Below are positions 12,481 through 23,165 of a DNA stretch of 64,000 nucleotides, piece after piece (the first letter of the stretch is position 1; each line of letters opens with the position of its first letter). Under the pieces are notes generated by a model. The model searched no databases and was not told the origin of the DNA. It worked only from the letters and a program-made list of their open reading frames with translations. This DNA comes from Siphonodentalium dalli (lineage: Eukaryota; Mollusca; Scaphopoda; Gadilida; Siphonodentaliidae): contig CP136063.1 of NCBI GenBank assembly GCA_032622095.1, positions 8,413,814 through 8,477,813 of the forward strand. Reading direction: 5' to 3'. Made by a program: the position numbers and the translations under genes.

Positions 12481-12651
12481 CAGTAATGCTCTAATTAATC
12501 GAATCCTTAAACACAGCAGAATTATGGGTAACTTTTCAGGATTTCCGAGAGCTTTCCGATGAATGGCAACAAGCCATATTTCCGACTAAATCCTGAAAAG
12601 TTACCCATAATTCTGCTGTGTTTAAGGAGTCGATTAATTAGAGCATTACTG
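12481..12651. mobile_element. 171-bp palindromic MITE with TA target duplication
   Basis: Inverted arms of about 63 bp start CAGTAATGCTCTAATTAATC and differ at few positions (for example GAATCC versus GACTCC). The arms contain CAGAATTATGGGTAAC and flank a 45-bp loop. TA lies immediately outside both ends (12479-12480 and 12652-12653), as expected for Tc1/mariner-type insertion. No coding capacity. Confidence 0.8.
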
Positions 12652-12659
12652 TATATATG

Positions 12660-13171
12660 TCATATATATATATAGCGCCACAATTCACTTAAACGCATTT
12701 TTCAAAATGAATTATAGCCTGCGCGCATGTGCATATTTTCCTACCCGTTTCTAGATGGCAGCCAATCCATATACACAGCGCTGACTTCAATAGGCCCATT
12801 TAAATATATATATTAGTTGGTATGTCGTGTATAAATACGTTATAAACCATTTATTTCTCATTGTGCTGGTCTGCGCATGCGCGAATAAATCAACTTGATA
12901 GGCGATAGACCCTTCCCCATATGTAGCAGAACACTGACTAATATACGCGAGGGTAATTTAAACTGAAATTGTGTGTCTAAATTATGTCTGTTCTGTACAC
13001 ACACGGGGAACACGAAATTATATGCCCTAAGTATAGCGACACAGTTCGCTTAAAATATCGTATGTTTTTGTAGATTATATGCTATGCGCATATATTTCTA
13101 CCCGAAACCAGCGGCCAACCATTCCATACGAACCATGGGCGCCGCTGACATATGTGGGGGCAATTTAAATA
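12660..13171 (+). repeat. Diverged direct duplication, about 375-570 bp spacing
   Basis: The block around AATCAACTTGATAGGCGATAG (about 12890) repeats a block near 12320, and GCGCCACAATTCACTTAAA (12674) recurs as GCGACACAGTTCGCTTAAA (13048). It appears to continue the X-box-like repeat family. A short (TA)n tract lies at its left edge. Confidence 0.45.
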
Positions 13172-15716
13172 TGAAAGTGTCAATGACACTGTAGCTCAAC
13201 TTGGAAAGGGAATAATTTAATGTATTACAGTCAATGGAGCGATTAGGAATGTGGGAAGTTGAATGTCTATTACTAGTTTATGGACATGAAGAGAAAAGTA
13301 AAATCCAAGATGGCTGCTGGCGGCCATGTTTTCGGCCGAATGACCCAAAAAGAATCGTTCCCATCTACATGTCATCGTTAACAGCCATGACAAATTTTAT
13401 GATGATCAGACTAAAGGTACGACCTGTAGCCCGTGCTAAAGAATTTAGTCATACAAAGAGTAAAATCCAAGATGGCTGCTGGCCGCCATGTTATTTGGCC
13501 GAATGACCCCAAAATTACTCGTTCCCATCTACATATCAATATTAACATCCATGACAAATTTGATGATGATCAGACTAAAGGTACGACCTGTAGCCCGTGC
13601 TAAAGAATTTAGTCATACAAAGAGTAAAATCCAAGATGGCTGCTGGCCGCCATGTTTTTTGGCCGAATGACCCCAAAATTACTCGTTCCCATCTACATGT
13701 CAATATTAACATCCATGACAAATTTCATGATGATCAGCCGAACAGTACAACCTGTGGCCCGTGCTAATGGATTGAATTTTGAAATCCAAGATGGCCACTG
13801 GCGGCCATTATTTTTTGTCCGAATGACCCCAAAATGACTCGTTCCCATCTACATATCAATATTAACATCCATGACAAATTTTATGATGATCAGACTAAAG
13901 GTACGACCTGTAGCCCGTGCTAAAGGATTTAGTCATACAAAGAGTAAAATCAAAGATGCCTGCTGGCGGCCATGTTTTTTGACCGAACGACCCCAAAATG
14001 ACTCGTTCCCATCTACATGTTATTATCAACATTCATGACATATTTTATGATGAACAGACTAAAGGTACGAAATACGCCCAGAATAGCATACCTTCAGAAT
14101 AGCGAACCTTCTTAATAAGAACCTTTGGAATAGCGACTCTTCGGAATATGGACGACCTGTAGCCCGTGCTAAAGGATTTAGTCATACAAAGAGTAAAATC
14201 CAAGATGGCTGCTGGCGGCCATGTTTTTGGGCCAAATGACCCCAAAATTACTCGTTCCCATCTACATGTCAATATTAACATCCATGACAAATTTCATGAT
14301 GATCAGACAAACAGTACGACCTGTGGCCCGTGCTAATGGATTGAATTTTGAAATCCAAGATGGCCGCTGGCGACCATGTTTTTTGTCCAAATGACCCCAA
14401 AATGACTCGTTCCCATCTACATTCCAATTTCAACAGCCATGACAAATTTTATGATGATCGGACTAAAGGTACAACCTGTAGCCCGTGCTAAAGGATTTAG
14501 TCATACAAAGAGTAAAATCAAAGATGCCTGCTGGCGGCATTTTTTTTTGACCGAATGACCCCAAAATGACTCGTTCCCATCTACATGTTATTATCAACAT
14601 TCATGATAAATTTTATGATGATCAGACTAAAGGTACGACCTGTAGCCCGTGCTAAAGGATTTAGTCATACAAAGAGTAAAATCCAAGATGGCTGCTGGCC
14701 GCCATGTTTTTGGGCCAAATGACCCCAAAATTACTCGTTCCCATCTATATGTCAATACTAACACCCATGACAAATTTGATGATGATCAGACTAAAGGTAC
14801 GACCTGTAGCCTGTGCTAAAGAATTTAGTCATACAAAGAGTAAAATCCAAGATGGCTGCTGGCCGCCATGTTATTTGGCCGAATGACCCCAAAATGACTC
14901 GTTCCCATCTACATGTCAATATTAACATCCATGACAAATTTCATGATGATCAGACGAACAGTACGACCTGTGGCCCGTGCTAATGGATTGAATTTTGAAA
15001 TCCAAGATGGCCACTGGCAGCCATGTTTTTTGTCCGAATGACCCCAAAATGACTCGTTCCCATCTACATTCCAATTTCTACAGCCACGACAAATCTTATG
15101 ATGATCGGACTAAAGGTACGACCTGTAGCCCGTGCTAAAGGATTTAGTCATACAAAGAGTGAAATCAAAGATGCCTGCTGGCGACCATGTTTTTTGGCCG
15201 AATGACCCCAAAATGACTCGTTCCCATCTACATGTCATTATTAACATTCTTGACAAATTTTATGATGATCAGACTAAAAGTATGACCTATAGCCCGTGCT
15301 AAAGAATTTAGTCATACAAAGAGTAAAATCCAAGATGGCTGCTGGCGGCCATGTTTTTTGGCCAAATGACCCCAAAATTACTCGTTCCCATCTACATGTC
15401 AATCTTAACATCCATGACAAATTGCATGACGATCAGAGAAATAGTACGCCCTGTAGCCCGTGCTAATGGATTGAATTTTGAAATGCAAGATGGCCACTGG
15501 CGGCCATGTTTTTTTACCGAATGACCCCAAATTTAATCATTCTGGTCTAAATGTTGATGTCAACAGCTATGACAAATTTCATAATGATCCGACCAAAGGT
15601 ACGACCTGTAGACTGCATTGTTGACGCCTTACGTACACACGTACACACGCACACACGGACGACGGACGACAAAGCCATGGCAATAGCTCAAACTTTACAA
15701 AGTAAAGTTGAGCTAA
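13172..15716 (+). mobile_element. Satellite-bearing element, copy D
   Basis: A complete family S copy: start TGAAAGTGTCAATGACACTG, about 15 monomers, ACAC/ACGG tail and end AAAGTTGAGCTAA. Monomers include types with GGCCGCCATG and GGCGGCCATG. One monomer carries the foreign 81-bp segment at 14071-14151. Confidence 0.85.
14071..14151. mobile_element. 81-bp insertion in a satellite monomer
   Basis: The monomer reads AAAGGTACGA, then 81 bp of unrelated sequence with repeated AGAATAGC/GGAATAGCG motifs, then ACGACCTGTAG. ACGA is present on both sides (14067-14070 and 14152-14155), so this looks like an insertion with a 4-bp target duplication. It lies at the same monomer position as the 12.4-kb insertion. 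Confidence 0.6.
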
Positions 15717-15849
15717 TAAATCAGTGGATCTGACGCTCGTTATACTATATATAAATTTGCTACCGAATCATGTCGTCACTGCAACGAAATATCGGTGTTA
15801 CGGGATATAGTCACGGTTCGTTTGCACCTAAATATCGGTGTTACGGGTT

Positions 15850-17378
15850 CAAGAGTAAAATCCAAGAAGACTTCCAGTTGACACGTTTAAGGCCGAATGA
15901 CCCCAAAATGACTCATTCCTATCTACATCCAAATGTCAACAGCCATGACAAATTTCATGATGATCAGACCAAAGGTACGACCTGTAGCCCGTGTCAAAGA
16001 ATTTAGCCTAGCAAAGAGTAAAACACAAGATGGCTGCTGGTGGCCATATTTTTTGGCCGAATGACCTAAAAATGATTCGTTCCCATCTACATGTCCATGT
16101 CAACATCCATAATAAATTTCATGATATGACCAAAGGTACGACCTGTAGCCCATACAAAGGATTTAGTCATTCAAAGAGTAAAATCCAAGATGGTTGCCAG
16201 CGGCCATGTTTTCTGGCCAAAATACCCCAAAATTACTCGTTCCCATCTACATGTCAATATTAACATCCATGACAAATTTCATGATGATCAGACGAACAGT
16301 ACGACCTGTAGCCCGTGCTAATGGATTGAATTTTGAAATCCAAGATGGCCACTGGTGGCCATGTTTTTTTGCCAAATGACCCCAAAATGACTCGTTCCCA
16401 TCTACATGTCAATGTCAACTGTCATGACAAATTTCATCATGATCTGACCAAAGATACGACATGTAGCCCATGTTAAAGGATTTAGTCATGCAAAGAGTAA
16501 AATCGAAGATGGCTGCCAGCGGCCATGTATTTTGCCCGAGGGACCCCAAAATTACTCGTTCCCATCTACATGTCAATTAACATCCATGACAAATTTCATG
16601 ATGATCAGACGAACAGTACGACCTGTAGCCTGTGCTAATGGATTGAATTTTGATTTCCAAACTGGCCGCTGGCGGCCATGTTTTTTGGGCTGATTGATCC
16701 CAAAATAACTCTTTCCCATCTACATGTCAATGTCAACAGTCATGATCCAACCAAAGGTACGACCTGTGGCCCATGCCAAAGGAATTAGTCATGCAAAGAG
16801 TAAAATCCAAGATGGCTGCCAGCGACAATGTTTTCTGGCCAAACGATCCCAAAATTACTCGTTCCCATCTACATGCAAATATTAACATCCATGACAAATT
16901 TCATGATGATCAGATGAACAGTACGACCTGTGGCCCGTGCTAATGGATTGAATTTAGAAATCCAAGATGGCCACTGGCGGCCATGTTTTTTCGCCGAATG
17001 ATCCCAAAATGACTCGTTCCCATCTACATGTCAATGTCAACTGCCATGACAAATTTCATCATGATCCAACCAAAGGTACAACCTGTGGCCCGTGCCAAAG
17101 GATTTACTCATGCAAAGATCAGACGAACAATACGACCTGTAGCCCGTGCTAATGGATTGAATTTTGAAATTCAAGATGGCCACTGGCAGCCATGTTTTTT
17201 GACAAAAGATACGACCTGTAGACTGTGTCAAAGCATTTAGTCATGTAAAGAGTAAAATCCAAGATAATATGGCTGGTGGCCATGTTTTTTGGCCGAATGA
17301 CCCCAAAATGACTCGTTCCCATCTACATGTCATTGTTAACATCCATGACAAATTTTAAGATGATCCGACCAAAGGTAC
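15850..17378 (+). mobile_element. Satellite-bearing element, copy E (5' portion)
   Basis: About nine diverged monomers, beginning inside a monomer (AAGAGTAAAATCCAAGA) after two copies of AAATATCGGTGTTACGGG. It breaks off exactly at AAAGGTAC, where the CCCCTACC element starts; the same monomer resumes at 29750. Monomer divergence is higher than in copies A, H and I, so this is an older insertion. Confidence 0.75.
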
Positions 17379-17600
17379 CCCCTACCAAAATTTAGCTACA
17401 CTAATGTTTTTAGTTAAACTAGATATTAGCTAATAATTGTACTAAAAATACACTAAACTGTTAGCTATAATTTAGCTATACTAGATAATAGCTAAGAATT
17501 ACACTAAAACCTAGCTAAAACTTTAGTTAATATCTAGTGTAGCTAGAGCTTAGCTAATAATATATGCTAGAACTTAGCTAACATATTAGTTAGTTTTTAG
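17379..17600 (+). repeat. AGCTA-rich left terminus
   Basis: Irregular iteration of TAGCTA, TTAGCTAA and CTAGATA every 10-25 bp. Such density is typical of subterminal transposase-binding repeats, but here function is only inferred. Confidence 0.7.
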
Positions 17601-17944
17601 CTTATGGAATTTTTGGCCCCAAGGATGTTCCAATATGCTAGAAGTTAGCTAATTCAACATTGAAAATATAATTCTGTGCTAGAATTTGGCTAATTTGACA
17701 CAGACAAATTTTACGAAAACTGGACCTAGCTGAAAAGTAGCTAATCCAACTTAGAATTGAGACACATAAAGTGAACTTAACTAGAATCTAGCTAATTTAA
17801 CACAAACAAATTACAATAAAATTCCACCTAGCTAGAAGTTAGCTAATCTAACTTATTCACCAATAGCCGGTCTGCATCTGCAAACATGGTCATTCTCACT
17901 TCACTGTACTCACAGTGAAATGAGAATTAAGTTTACATCATTGT

Positions 17945-18340
17945 GTGGATGGTGGGGGTGATGGGTGGGTGGGGGGTCGAGTCGAGGTGTTTCTATGGAA
18001 TTTGGGGCGAGTCACCCACCCATGCAGTCAAATCGGCCAAAATCCTTACTGTTCTCGAAAATGGTCCATACCCCATTTTCACCCCCCTCGGGTGGTAATA
18101 ATCCCTGGGGGTGGTGGGGGGGGGGGGGGGGTCAGTGTGTTTATATGGGCTATTTGGGGCAGAACACTCACCCATATGCCATAAAATCGGCCAAAATCAT
18201 TACTGTTCTCAAAAATGGTCCATACCCCTATTTTCACCCCCCTCGGCCTCGGTGTGGTACTCCCCGGGGGTGATGGGTGGGGTTGTTTGTTTCTAGGGGG
18301 TATTTGGGGCGGGCCAACCACCCATCCCATCAAATCGGCC
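17945..18340 (+). repeat. G-rich tandem repeat, second copy
   Basis: Same array as 9490-9850: three units of about 155 bp with ATGGGTGG(T/G)GG starts and CCATACCCCATTTTCACCC blocks. It contains long G runs near 18115-18131. Confidence 0.7.
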
Positions 18341-18674
18341 AAAAGAGACATTTTTGAGAATAAGGAATGGGAAATAAGTTCCAAATGTCATGTTTGTTTT
18401 TAAATGTTTGGAAACGCTGCCCACCCTTTTACAACATGTGTAGGTAGGTACACTTATAAAGATTTGTCTACACTTATGACACACTTATTGGACTTTGGTA
18501 GTTTCGATATGTTCAGGTTTTCTGCTCACAGCTTCACACTCATATATTAAGCTTTGTCCTCTGACATGTGGCTTAATATTAAATATGAATTTTTCAATTA
18601 TGAAATTATTTCGTTTTCGGTTATTTTAATTTTAATATAGTAATAAACTTAATTAATATTTTGTTCTAAAATAG

Positions 18675-19430
18675 CTAGAGGTGTGACTGTCCCAATGGGA
18701 CTAAGGATACCCCACCCCCCCCCCCCCCCCCCCCCCCCCGCCGTGTTTTTAAAATACTAAGATGATTCACATGTCAGTAATCATTTAGTTAAAATAATAA
18801 CATAACAGTTTCCATTGAAGTGCACAACAATAACACTAATCTTAAACCTATTGACCGAATAAATGTAGGAATAAAAGTTCAAACAAAATTATGCATGTTG
18901 CGAAAGTGTTCTAAGTCGAAAAAGGGGAATAACTCCACAAAAAAAAGACATCATATTCACAGGTGCACAGGTTCCCATGGTACTTAATATCAGTGCCAAG
19001 TTAAAAAAGAATTCACTTAAAAATGTAGAAATAAAAGCTGAAACAAAATTATGCATGTTGCAAACAAATTTCTAAGTTGAAAAAGGGAGATAACTCCACC
19101 AAAAATGTCGGACAGACGTCATAATTGCAGCTGCACAGGTTCCCATGGTACTAAATATCTGTGCCAAGTTTTAAAAGAATTCACCTAAAAATGTAGGAAT
19201 AAAAGCTCGGACAAAATTATACATGTTGCGAAAAAAGGGGAGATAACTCCACCACAGATTTCCATGTTGGTTGATGTCTGTGCCAAGTTTCACGGAAATT
19301 GATAGAAAAACGACTGAGAAAAACTCCGGACAAATTTGTGTCCACGGACGACGGACGGACGGACGACAGACAAGCTGACTCCAGTATAGGCCTACCCCCT
19401 TAACTTCGTTGCGGGGGGGGGGGGGGGTAT
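18675..19430 (+). mobile_element. Second satellite-bearing element family (T), plus copy
   Basis: The start GTGTGACTGTCCCAATGGGA (hairpin TCCCAATGGGA) is followed by a C run of about 28 bases broken by one A (18711-18739). Three tandem units of about 160-168 bp follow, each with AATGTAGGAATAAAAGC, GAGATAACTCCACC and TTCCCATGGTACTAAATA. Then comes an ACGG microsatellite (about 19333-19372) and an end with a G run (19412-19427). The order of parts is the same as in family S although the sequence is unrelated. A reversed copy lies at 28438-28856. Confidence 0.7.
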
Positions 19431-19499
19431 AAAAAAGATTGCATATTGTGTTTTACGTGTTTTTTTTTTAACCCATATACAATTTATTAAAGGCAATAT

Positions 19500-19975
19500 T
19501 TTTTGTAACAATGAAAATTGGTCCGTTATCGCGTATTTTGAAATCTGCGTATCAAAGCGTCAATGATTGTGTTTCCAACCAGACCTGCATGGTGAGCTAT
19601 ACAGAACGGATGTTTGCTCCTAGAGACGTTGTGGAACTTTTTAAAGTTTTGACAGGGAACCTTCAAGTTATAAAGTCGAAAAATAACGCAGGGGATATTA
19701 TACGTCACGGTCTCAGTTCCTGGCTTAACAATGTATACTTCATTAATTGTAGGTGAAGGTCCCAACTGAAAAACATGCAATTTCGAGTGGGATCTTCACC
19801 TATAGTGAAGTATATTATTAAGGAATAGCTATATATAACTAAGAAATATATTCCCCGTGTTACTTTTTCGACTTGATCCCTGTCAAAACTTCAAAAAGTT
19901 CCCAGCTTTTGTACTGTTGGAAAAGGATCTCTATGGCCGTTAACCAGAGTAGAGATTCATGGCATGATCTAGGTC
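19500..19975. repeat. Composite of two interspersed repeats
   Basis: Positions 19500-19700 match 10320-10700; 19853-19973 is the reverse complement of the left half of the MITE at 59240-59441, ending GAGATTCATGGCATGATCT. A GGTGAAGGTCCCA/TGGGATCTTCACC hairpin lies at 19753-19802. Non-coding. Confidence 0.55.
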
Positions 19976-20820
19976 GATTTCTGAAATGATCCGGGGCACG
20001 TCGAGAAAAAGACGAGCAAAAAACAAAAAAAACAAACACTGAACAAAAGTTACAAAACCAAACAAAGCCAAAGGGGGGGGGGGTCTCTTGCATGAGAAAC
20101 TCTTTTATTTCTGTTCATGTTCACTGTCATTGAATCATACAATGAGGGGGGGGCAAAGGAATTTAAGGAATGGTCATTTTAGTAAAGGACATATTGTCGG
20201 ACACTCTGAAAAGGACCGGGATACGAAAGAGTGAATGTATTATCGTCGTAGGTGAACGCTCTCCGTTGCACGACATGTAGCATGATGGTTAATTATAATC
20301 CCAACACGCAGAAATAATTTTAGATAGCCAGGTAGGGCTATGTTTATTCTATATTCTCTGAGCATGTTGTGTGAAAAAATTCCAAATAAAACTATTTTTA
20401 GCAGGTGTTTTCTGACCGCAAAACTTCAACATGCATGCATTAATGCAGTTAATGCAATTAAACTGCATGAGTTAACGCAATTAAATTGTGACCACATGTT
20501 CCCGTCAATTTTTTTGTCACACAAAATCAATACAATCACTATGAGTATAGTTACAAATTGTTTTTAACATTCTCGGAGAGTTATATGTAGGCCTACCTGA
20601 TATTTGTTTGAAATTTCACGCAAAAACTATCAAAAATAATAAAGTTTAACTTTAGGCCTATATAGGCCTATACGCGTGTTGTCGACCCACTGTAAAGCTC
20701 TTATATAGTAGATGCATGTGGCCTTCCTCGCACGTGTTAATGTTTGGGGAATTTATATCCCACGATGCATCATTCTCGCTATCGTATTCTCGCTATGGTA
20801 AAAATGGTTCATCAAACATG
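19976..20820. other. No gene recognised
   Basis: A region with simple A- and G-rich patches (20073-20081, 20143-20153) and short TTAATGCA/TGCATTAA iterations at 20430-20490. No coding or element signal. Confidence 0.4.
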
Positions 20821-20829
20821 AATTCCAGC

Positions 20830-21235
20830 GTGACGGAATCACCAATCGCAGAGCTTTTTTCAACTTGTACCCGACCGTATGTGGTTCATATATACCAATG
20901 ATATTTCGTCTACAATTTTTTTTTAGAATGATGGAGCAAAGTGATATAATTACGAAATACATAATGGAAGTTGATACTCATTTAAAGAATGCATCGGTGT
21001 AAACAAAAGTTCGGCCGTGACGGAATCACACGAAAAGTTCCTTTGTGTCGAGGGTAGGCCTACCCTTCATTATCAAGATAACTCTGTAAATTGTTACACA
21101 TAACATACTTCCATTGGCTCTTTACAAAACGGGTTAAGATTTCCCCTGACAAACAACATATTTATATTGTATAAATGTATAATGAAGTGTGGATATTTAA
21201 ATACCAGATGGTGAGCGTGACGGAATCACCGTGCG
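20830..21235 (+). repeat. Three spaced copies of GTGACGGAATCAC
   Basis: GCGTGACGGAATCACC at about 20831, CCGTGACGGAATCACA at about 21016 and GCGTGACGGAATCACC at about 21213, with little similarity between them. The motif has GTGA/TCAC dyad symmetry. Spacing of about 185-197 bp suggests a decayed tandem array in which only this site is preserved. Confidence 0.55.
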
Positions 21236-21242
21236 ATTTTGT

Positions 21243-21430
21243 TTAGGTATAGTTTTTTGTTTGTGTAACAAGTGCAGACATTTTCATAAAATCATAAAAC
21301 TTGGCACATGTGTATGTTAGGTCCCTCGTAATATTTTCAGATATGGTGGCAATCACGAAAATACTTGCCATGGCAACGGTTGCTATGCGACGGTTTTTAC
21401 CTTCGAAACGGTTTGGTGGTATAGGGGTTA
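21243..21430 (+). repeat. Single copy of the X-box-like repeat unit
   Basis: TAAAACTTGGCACATGTGT, ATTTTCAGATATGG and GGCAACGGTTGCTATGCGAC line up with the outer edges of the arrays at 31.6 kb and 57.5 kb. Isolated and diverged. Confidence 0.5.
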
Positions 21431-22518
21431 GGCCTACCGTAATTTTACCAAAATATATGTGCAAAAGGGGGATAGGCCTACTATGGTAATTGAGGCAGAT
21501 TGTTATATAGGAAATGTGACAAAAATATAATTTCCACACATGCCTCATTATTAACCTAGAATGACCCTTGAGCTGCTTGAAAATGATATTTGGGTTCATT
21601 TGACCTTAATTATTTAGCAAAATATGAAAATATGCGTTGACTGCGCATGCGCGCATCATTGATCCCCCAGTCACACAATAGGCCTATCTGCATGGTGTTT
21701 AAGAGATTGTATAGTGTGGGCAATGACCATTCCAAAATATATTCATTGGATAGTAATAATGAAATAGGCCTACAGAAGAAGCAACAACATTCTCCGATGA
21801 CATTCTTATGATGCAAATTATAGGCCTACTCATGCTCGGTCTCCAAATGGCTGATTTTCCGTGGAATTCATGCAAATGGAACGTTGTTGGGACCCACCAA
21901 CCCTCGCATCTAAAAAATTTCCGTTTTCGGCAGTTTTTTTCCGACCATTTTTGGACACCCACCTCCTTTTAACACAGAAACAAAGATTTGTTGGTCCCAT
22001 CGATCACCCACCCACCCCGCCGCATAGGCCTAGCTACGTGCGGAAGAAATCCCCCCTGCAATAATGACTTTAGTAATGCTTCTGTATAATTATGTCAAGT
22101 TCAGTTCTATAATTATGCATCATTATATTTTTTATGAAAATTGTTGTTGTTTATATATAACAGCTGGTTTATATGAAAATTTCCAAGGCTTCAGTGCTGT
22201 TGAGTTATTGAATAACACTAATCAGCTATTCAAACCCTCCCGTCTGCGTAAAACAAAATAGAATAAGTCTTCTGTCGGGTCGGCCTGCATATCTTTTATT
22301 AGGCCTACAGGTGTGTATATTTGATTAGCTTGGTTTGATATAATTAAGATAATTTAAAAGACAGTTTTTGTTTAAAAAATTGTCGTTACGAAATTTATGT
22401 TTGAATTTACATTGGACCGACACCTATCTGCAACAAAATACAATACGATAACTGCCTGCAGTCGGCCAATAGCAGTTAGCATTACATTATTTCTTTTATT
22501 CTCAGTTATTCTTATTAA

Positions 22519-22690
22519 TTAAGGTGTTTAAGCCAATTAAACAGCAAAAACAGTCAAAAGACATGCAGGAAAAAACATTTTGAGTTGCGGAAAAAAAATT
22601 GTTTGTTGGTCCTATCGACCATCCACCCCGGCATACGTTCCCGGACAAAATCCCCCCCCAACTCTGCAATTTTTCCCGCGCCTGCTCTGA
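22519..22690 (+). repeat. Dispersed repeat shared with 9853-9942 and 21930-22060
   Basis: Positions 22519-22615 match the reverse complement of 9853-9942. The block TTGTTGGTCCTATCGACC plus a downstream AAATCCCCCC also appears at 21989-22058. Probably the end of one non-autonomous element. Confidence 0.45.
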
Positions 22691-22934
22691 TGTCATAATG
22701 TCTAAATCCGGCGAGAATCTAGAACTAAGCATACGATTGGCTAAAAGCCAATACGTGAATGTGTGCGCATGCGCAGATTATTTCCGGTCAAATTATCGGC
22801 TGCTTTTTGCAAGATTCAAGATTCATCATTTTACGAAAAAACAATTAGTCTCCGAAGATAATAGCGAGGAAAGCCAAAACAATTCAACAAGAAAAAAAGG
22901 AACTATACACGCTAGAGATCCCAAGTAGAAATGA

Positions 22935-23165
22935 ATGATTCCCACGACCATCCGGCAATCATGATTTTAGGTTGCAACTTGATTCCCATGCGCGCTGATG
23001 CGTGCGATATGCTTCCCCATGGTTCCCTTAGGTTGCAGACTTGATTCCCTTGCGTGCGTTAAGCTTCCCCTTGATTCCCTTAGATTGCAGACATGGTTCC
23101 CTTTGATTGCAGACATGATTCCCAGCTTGCAAACATGGTTCCCTTGATTGCAAGAAAAGAATATG
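22935..23165 (+). repeat. Decayed short tandem repeat (TTGCAGACATGATTCCC type)
   Basis: About eight irregular repeats of a 20-40 bp unit combining (C/G)ATTCCC or GGTTCCC with TTGCA(G/A)AC. Period and order vary. No coding signal. Confidence 0.5.

Larger units (their letters stand above)
20590..22310. repeat. Cluster of TAGGCCTA palindromes
   Basis: The 8-bp palindrome TAGGCCTA, or a one-base variant, occurs about ten times in 1.7 kb (for example at about 20590, 20653, 21055, 21430, 21473, 21680, 21767, 21821, 22027 and 22302), against only sporadic occurrence elsewhere in the window. Confidence 0.55.

Noticed and set aside
21243-21599. 118-codon minus-strand frame
   Set aside because: It overlaps a copy of the X-box-like repeat and has no protein features; a chance frame.
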